From Flavipsychrobacter sp. (GTDB lineage Bacteria; Bacteroidota; Bacteroidia; Chitinophagales; Chitinophagaceae): a stretch of DNA of 64,000 nt. Positions within the stretch are counted from its first letter, which is position 1. Every line of letters starts with the position of its first letter. The translations under genes were made by a program, and so were the position numbers. Shown here one piece after another: positions 62,364 through 64,000 of the stretch. Below the pieces are notes generated by a model, which saw nothing but the letters and a program-made list of their open reading frames with translations, was not told the DNA's origin and did no database searches. Where the stretch lies: NCBI GenBank assembly GCA_016787265.1, contig JAEUVF010000003.1:62001-126000 (forward strand), in the 5' to 3' direction.

Positions 62364-63692
62364 CTAAATATACTGATTGATAATGTTTTCCAGCAATTCC
62401 TGTTTGCCGCTCTTCACTGCCGGCTCTCCATTTTCGATGGCATAGGCCCTAAGGTCTTCCAGGGTCAGCTTGCCCGCCTCAAATTCTTTACCTTTTCCAG
62501 CATCAAAGGAAGCATAACGATCTTTGCGGATTTTCTTGTAGGCTGATTTTTGCAACACTGCATCCGCAATCAGCAGTGCACGCGCAAACGTATCCATTCC
62601 ACCGATGTGCGCATGGAAGATATCTTCCATATCGGTACTGTTTCTTCTGATTTTGGCGTCAAAATTGATACCACCTCCGCCGAATCCACCTGCTTCCAAA
62701 ATAACCAGCATAGCTTCTGCCAGTTCATTCAGGTTATTGGGGAACTGGTCGGTATCCCATCCATTTTGATAATCCCCTCTGTTAGCATCGATACTACCCA
62801 ACAATCCGGCATCGGCTGCCACCTGCAGTTCATGCGTGAAGGTATGTCCGGCCAGTGTAGCATGGTTCACCTCAATATTCAGACTGAAATCATTTAATAA
62901 ATCGTGCTGACGCAGGAAACCAATCACGGTTTCGCAGTCATAATCGTACTGGTGTTTGCTGGGCTCACAGGGTTTGGGTTCGATAAAAAATTTACCCTTG
63001 AAGCCATTCCGGCGTGCATAGTCTTTTGCAGCATGCAGGAAGCGGGCCAGGTGTTCTTTCTCCCGTTTCATATCGGTATTGAGCAGACTCATATATCCCT
63101 CACGTCCACCCCAGAATACATAGTTCTGACCGCCCAGTGCAATAGTTGCATCCAGGGCTGCCTTCACTTGTGCGGCACCGTGAGCCAGCACATGGAAGTC
63201 AGGGTTGGTGGCGGCACCATTCATATAACGGCGACTACTGAACAGATTGGCCGTTCCCCACAACAATTGTACGCCACTTGCTTTTTGTTTTTCTTTCAGG
63301 TATTCGGTAAGCGCTTGTAACCGGCGATCATTTTCTGCTACGTCAGTTCCATAGTCTACCACATCCACATCATGGAAACAGTAGAAAGGAAGTCCGAGTT
63401 TTGTGAAGAATTCAAATGCTGCATCAGCTTTGTCTTTCGCGCGTTCGATCGCATCACCTTTTTCATTCCAGGGGAAAAGATGGGTAGCTTCACCAAAAGG
63501 ATCAGAACCGTTACCACAGAAGCTATGCCAGTAAGCGCCTGCAAAACGCAGGTGTTCCTGCATGGTTTTTCCTGCCACTACTTTATTGGCATCGTACCAG
63601 CGAAAAGCCATCGGATTGTCCGACTCTCTTCCTTCGTACTTGATTTCAGGCACGTCTTTAAAATACTCTTTTTGTCCAAGTGTAATTGCCAT
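62364..63692 (-). CDS. xylA: Xylose isomerase
   Basis: 442 aa. Typical motifs: [10 protein letters not shown] (catalytic His), [58 protein letters not shown] and [20 protein letters not shown] with metal ligands. Interconverts D-xylose and D-xylulose. The frame extends to 63755 but [11 protein letters not shown] matches the family start and leaves 17 bases after xylB. Confidence 0.97.
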   Translation of the reverse strand: MAITLGQKEYFKDVPEIKYEGRESDNPMAFRWYDANKVVAGKTMQEHLRFAGAYWHSFCGNGSDPFGEATHLFPWNEKGDAIERAKDKADAAFEFFTKLGLPFYCFHDVDVVDYGTDVAENDRRLQALTEYLKEKQKASGVQLLWGTANLFSSRRYMNGAATNPDFHVLAHGAAQVKAALDATIALGGQNYVFWGGREGYMSLLNTDMKREKEHLARFLHAAKDYARRNGFKGKFFIEPKPCEPSKHQYDYDCETVIGFLRQHDLLNDFSLNIEVNHATLAGHTFTHELQVAADAGLLGSIDANRGDYQNGWDTDQFPNNLNELAEAMLVILEAGGFGGGGINFDAKIRRNSTDMEDIFHAHIGGMDTFARALLIADAVLQKSAYKKIRKDRYASFDAGKGKEFEAGKLTLEDLRAYAIENGEPAVKSGKQELLENIINQYI

Positions 63693-63709
63693 GGTTGCTT
63701 GTTGATTGA

Positions 63710-64000
63710 TTATAAATGTTGAGTGGCAAGCTGTTGATTCAACAGTGCTTTCCATTCCTGGTATATTGTTTCGTATGATTCCTGTTTTCCGGGCTCGATC
63801 CTGCCAATTGGTTTTCGTCGGCTACCAGCTTCACGGGCACTTGCATAATAACGGGCACCTATACCCGCTCCTATTGCTGCTCCGAAACTGCCATCACCCT
63901 CATAAAACTCAACGCTTACCTGATTGAGTGTAGCAAAGGCTTTTGTAAACACATCACTCAGGAAAAGATTCGCTTTGCCTGCGCGCACAACAGCAGGCTG
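63710..64000 (-). CDS. xylB: Xylulokinase, C-terminal fragment
   Basis: Only the last 96 codons are inside the window; the frame is open to the edge. [22 protein letters not shown] and [24 protein letters not shown] match the C-terminal lobe of FGGY xylulokinases. First visible gene of the operon with xylA, which it precedes by 17 bases. Its start and promoter lie outside. Confidence 0.88.
   Translation of the reverse strand, partial: QPAVVRAGKANLFLSDVFTKAFATLNQVSVEFYEGDGSFGAAIGAGIGARYYASAREAGSRRKPIGRIEPGKQESYETIYQEWKALLNQQLATQHL

Noticed and set aside
63693..63755. Longer XylA start
   Set aside because: The extra 21 residues overlap the xylulokinase stop and do not fit the xylose isomerase N terminus.

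Overview
The window reads as chromosomal DNA of a Bacteroidota bacterium, most likely of the Chitinophagaceae. Three lines of evidence support this. Promoters fit the Bacteroidota pattern (TTG, about 19-21 bases, TAnnTTTG), for example before rplU and the tRNA genes. There are two SusC/SusD pairs. Several families are typical of the phylum: DUF3667, an XylR-type PBP/AraC regulator, a bacterial GH3 protein, and an N-acyl-ornithine carbamoyltransferase in the arginine operon. No phage, transposase, IS element or CRISPR array was found. The window opens inside a MutS-like gene and closes inside a xylulokinase gene.

Layout. 1-5.3 kb: MutS-like ATPase, secreted GDPD, RseP, a small lipoprotein and Dxr. 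5.3-13.9 kb: a complete arginine operon, GNAT-argG-argC-argD-argF'-argB-argE-argH, running leftward with dxr at its end and a leader of about 235 nt that holds a hairpin and a 10-codon ORF. 14.2-18.8 kb: GH3 protein, L21/L27, an Ala-Lys histone-like protein and PolX. 18.8-24.6 kb: a DUF3667-MazG-histidine kinase operon. 24.6-46.4 kb: an accessory carbohydrate locus. 46.4-59.3 kb: LysR/SbtA-type transporter, amine oxidase, three tRNAs, glycosyltransferase, phosphoesterase and kinase, S41 peptidase, HxlR/oxidoreductase pair, an APH(3')-like kinase and small secreted proteins. 59.3-64 kb: a leftward xylB-xylA-uxuA-split transketolase operon for pentose and uronate catabolism.

The most striking system is the carbohydrate locus. 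An XylR-type regulator and a ROK sugar kinase form one operon, divergent from susC1-susD1. A Tat-exported (alpha/alpha)6-type glycosidase and a second operon (susC2-susD2-LamG lipoprotein-alkaline phosphatase) follow. Upstream of each of these four transcription units I find the same 29-bp directional element. In every case it begins exactly 29 bases from a TAnnTTTR -7 box. That fixed geometry points to one activator-controlled regulon, probably run by the regulator encoded here.

A second pattern is a scattered set of 7-nt tandem repeats with different unit sequences. They cluster at the 3' ends of genes and supply the stop codons of argG, the FG-GAP lipoprotein gene and the ywbE-like gene.
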